Assembly (NCBI GenBank): GCA_023434365.1
Contig: JAEYSV010000019.1
Span: forward strand, 225,243-289,242
Direction of reading: 5' to 3'
Source: Bacillota bacterium
Lineage (GTDB): Bacteria > Bacillota > Clostridia > Lachnospirales > Lachnospiraceae
DNA: 64,000 nt
Notes under the pieces: generated by a model
Database searches by the model: none
Told to the model about the DNA's origin: nothing
The model's input: the letters and a program-made list of their open reading frames with translations, nothing else
Program-made: the position numbers and the translations under genes
Shown: one piece after another, positions 63,288-64,000 of the stretch
Layout of the letters: each line of letters opens with the position of its first letter
Position numbering within the stretch: position 1 is the stretch's first letter

Positions 63288-63363
63288 GTTGAAATTCAGT
63301 TCCAAAAGAGTTATACTAATGGACAAGTAAAGAAACACACCAAATAAAACAGGGGGATTTGCA

Positions 63364-63816
63364 ATGGTTGAGGCAACGAGCTGTGGCGGTGTGGTTATTT
63401 TCAGAGGAAAAATTTTATTACTGTATAAAAATTATCGCAACAAGTATGAAGGATGGGTACTCCCAAAAGGGACCGTAGAGGAAGGTGAAGAATATAAAGA
63501 AACCGCTATGCGTGAGGTTTTGGAAGAAACAGGCGTAACAGCCTCTATTATTAAGTATATTGGTAAAAGTCAGTATACCTTTAATACTCCTGCAGATACA
63601 GTGTTAAAAGATGTTCATTGGTATTTGATGATGTCTGATAGTTATTATAGTAAACCACAACGTGAAGAATATTTTATGGATTCCGGCTATTATAAGTTTC
63701 ATGAAGCTTATCATATGCTTAGATTCACTAATGAAAAACAGATCCTAGATAAAGCATATAATGAATATGTTTATCTGAAAAAGAGTAATCTATGGGGAAA
63801 CCGTAAATATTTTTAA
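63364..63816 (+). CDS. Nudix hydrolase
   Basis: A 150-residue Nudix-fold pyrophosphohydrolase. The Nudix box GTVEEGEE... REVLEETGV is intact at residues 36-58 with all catalytic Glu residues and Arg50. The first strands CGGVVIFRGKILLLYKN are typical of MutT- or Ap4A-type enzymes; the substrate cannot be told. GGGGG before the ATG, a terminator after it. The terminator is the last feature before the window's end; 63870-64000 shows no gene I can support. Confidence 0.88.
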   Translation: MVEATSCGGVVIFRGKILLLYKNYRNKYEGWVLPKGTVEEGEEYKETAMREVLEETGVTASIIKYIGKSQYTFNTPADTVLKDVHWYLMMSDSYYSKPQREEYFMDSGYYKFHEAYHMLRFTNEKQILDKAYNEYVYLKKSNLWGNRKYF

Positions 63817-63820
63817 CATG

Positions 63821-63868
63821 AAAGCTTACATCTTATAGAATGAGAATCTATAAGGGGTAAGCTTTTTT
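63821..63868 (+). terminator. Terminator after the Nudix gene
   Basis: AAAGCTTAC with an A bulge and TCTTATAGA pairs with TCTATAAGG, then GTAAGCTTT (about 18 pairs, one mismatch), followed by six T at 63863-63868. Confidence 0.85.
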
Positions 63869-64000
63869 GTAATATAGGATTAGGGCGTCAAAAGCCCTTA
63901 TTAAAATTATAGTTCGTCAATTTGCACAATTCTGTTTGTGAATCGTGATGCAAGGCATAGTTCATTCGCAACACGCTCTCGCTTGGATGAAGTTCGTAGT

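Overview
The window is AT-rich, densely coded, and reads as the chromosome of an anaerobic clostridium. The sequence shows low-GC codon use, strong GGAGG-type ribosome binding sites, PolC, a split set of [FeFe]-hydrogenase maturases (HydG and HydF) and a Pta-AckA acetate pathway. Together with a secreted GH44 glycanase and a GH2 beta-mannosidase, this suggests a plant-polysaccharide-degrading member of the Lachnospiraceae, of the Lachnoclostridium phytofermentans type. The genus is my inference, not proven here.

Layout. 1-10.4 kb: ribosome recycling, isoprenoid and lipid genes and replication (frr-uppS-cdsA-dxr-rseP-ispG-polC), all on +. 10.4-15.1 kb: accessory block with a BTAD regulator, a THUMP-like RNA methyltransferase, a cold-shock protein, an M42 peptidase and tRNA-Glu. 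15.3-24.4 kb: translation operon rimP-nusA-rnpM-ylxQ-infB-rbfA-nrnA-truB-ribF behind a good promoter and ended by an intrinsic terminator. 24.4-31.2 kb: accessory island with a TasA/SipW-like secretion locus, a convergent MocR regulator and a repeat-tailed membrane protein. 31.2-34.9 kb: rpsO, pta-ackA, yceD-rpmF. 35-46.9 kb: GH44, HD-GYP phosphodiesterase, a double ATP-grasp protein, hydrogenase maturation genes, a YprB-like nuclease and cardiolipin synthase. 46.9-47.7 kb: a gene-free, repeat-packed interval. 47.7-55.2 kb: beta-mannosidase, BCCT transporter, AlkD-like protein and a repeat-rich membrane protein. 55.5-63.8 kb: ruvA-ruvB, zapA, a U32 peptidase, an FtsW/RodA protein with its transpeptidase, and a Nudix hydrolase.

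Most interesting. (1) The four-gene locus at 24.6-28.9 kb pairs two small secreted proteins with a SipW-type signal peptidase. It ends in a membrane protein that fuses a DUF5305-like ectodomain to a cytoplasmic MshEN-like domain, a fold that binds c-di-GMP in other proteins. This suggests an exported surface structure under second-messenger control. (2) A structured leader with a 10-bp closing helix abutting an intrinsic terminator lies ahead of the hydrogenase maturation genes. (3) A dispersed intergenic repeat family has five members or fragments. (4) An ~200-bp palindromic element, partly duplicated, sits next to 60-bp tandem repeats between cls and the mannosidase gene. HD-GYP and a degenerate GGDEF-like domain in the BTAD regulator add to a c-di-GMP theme.
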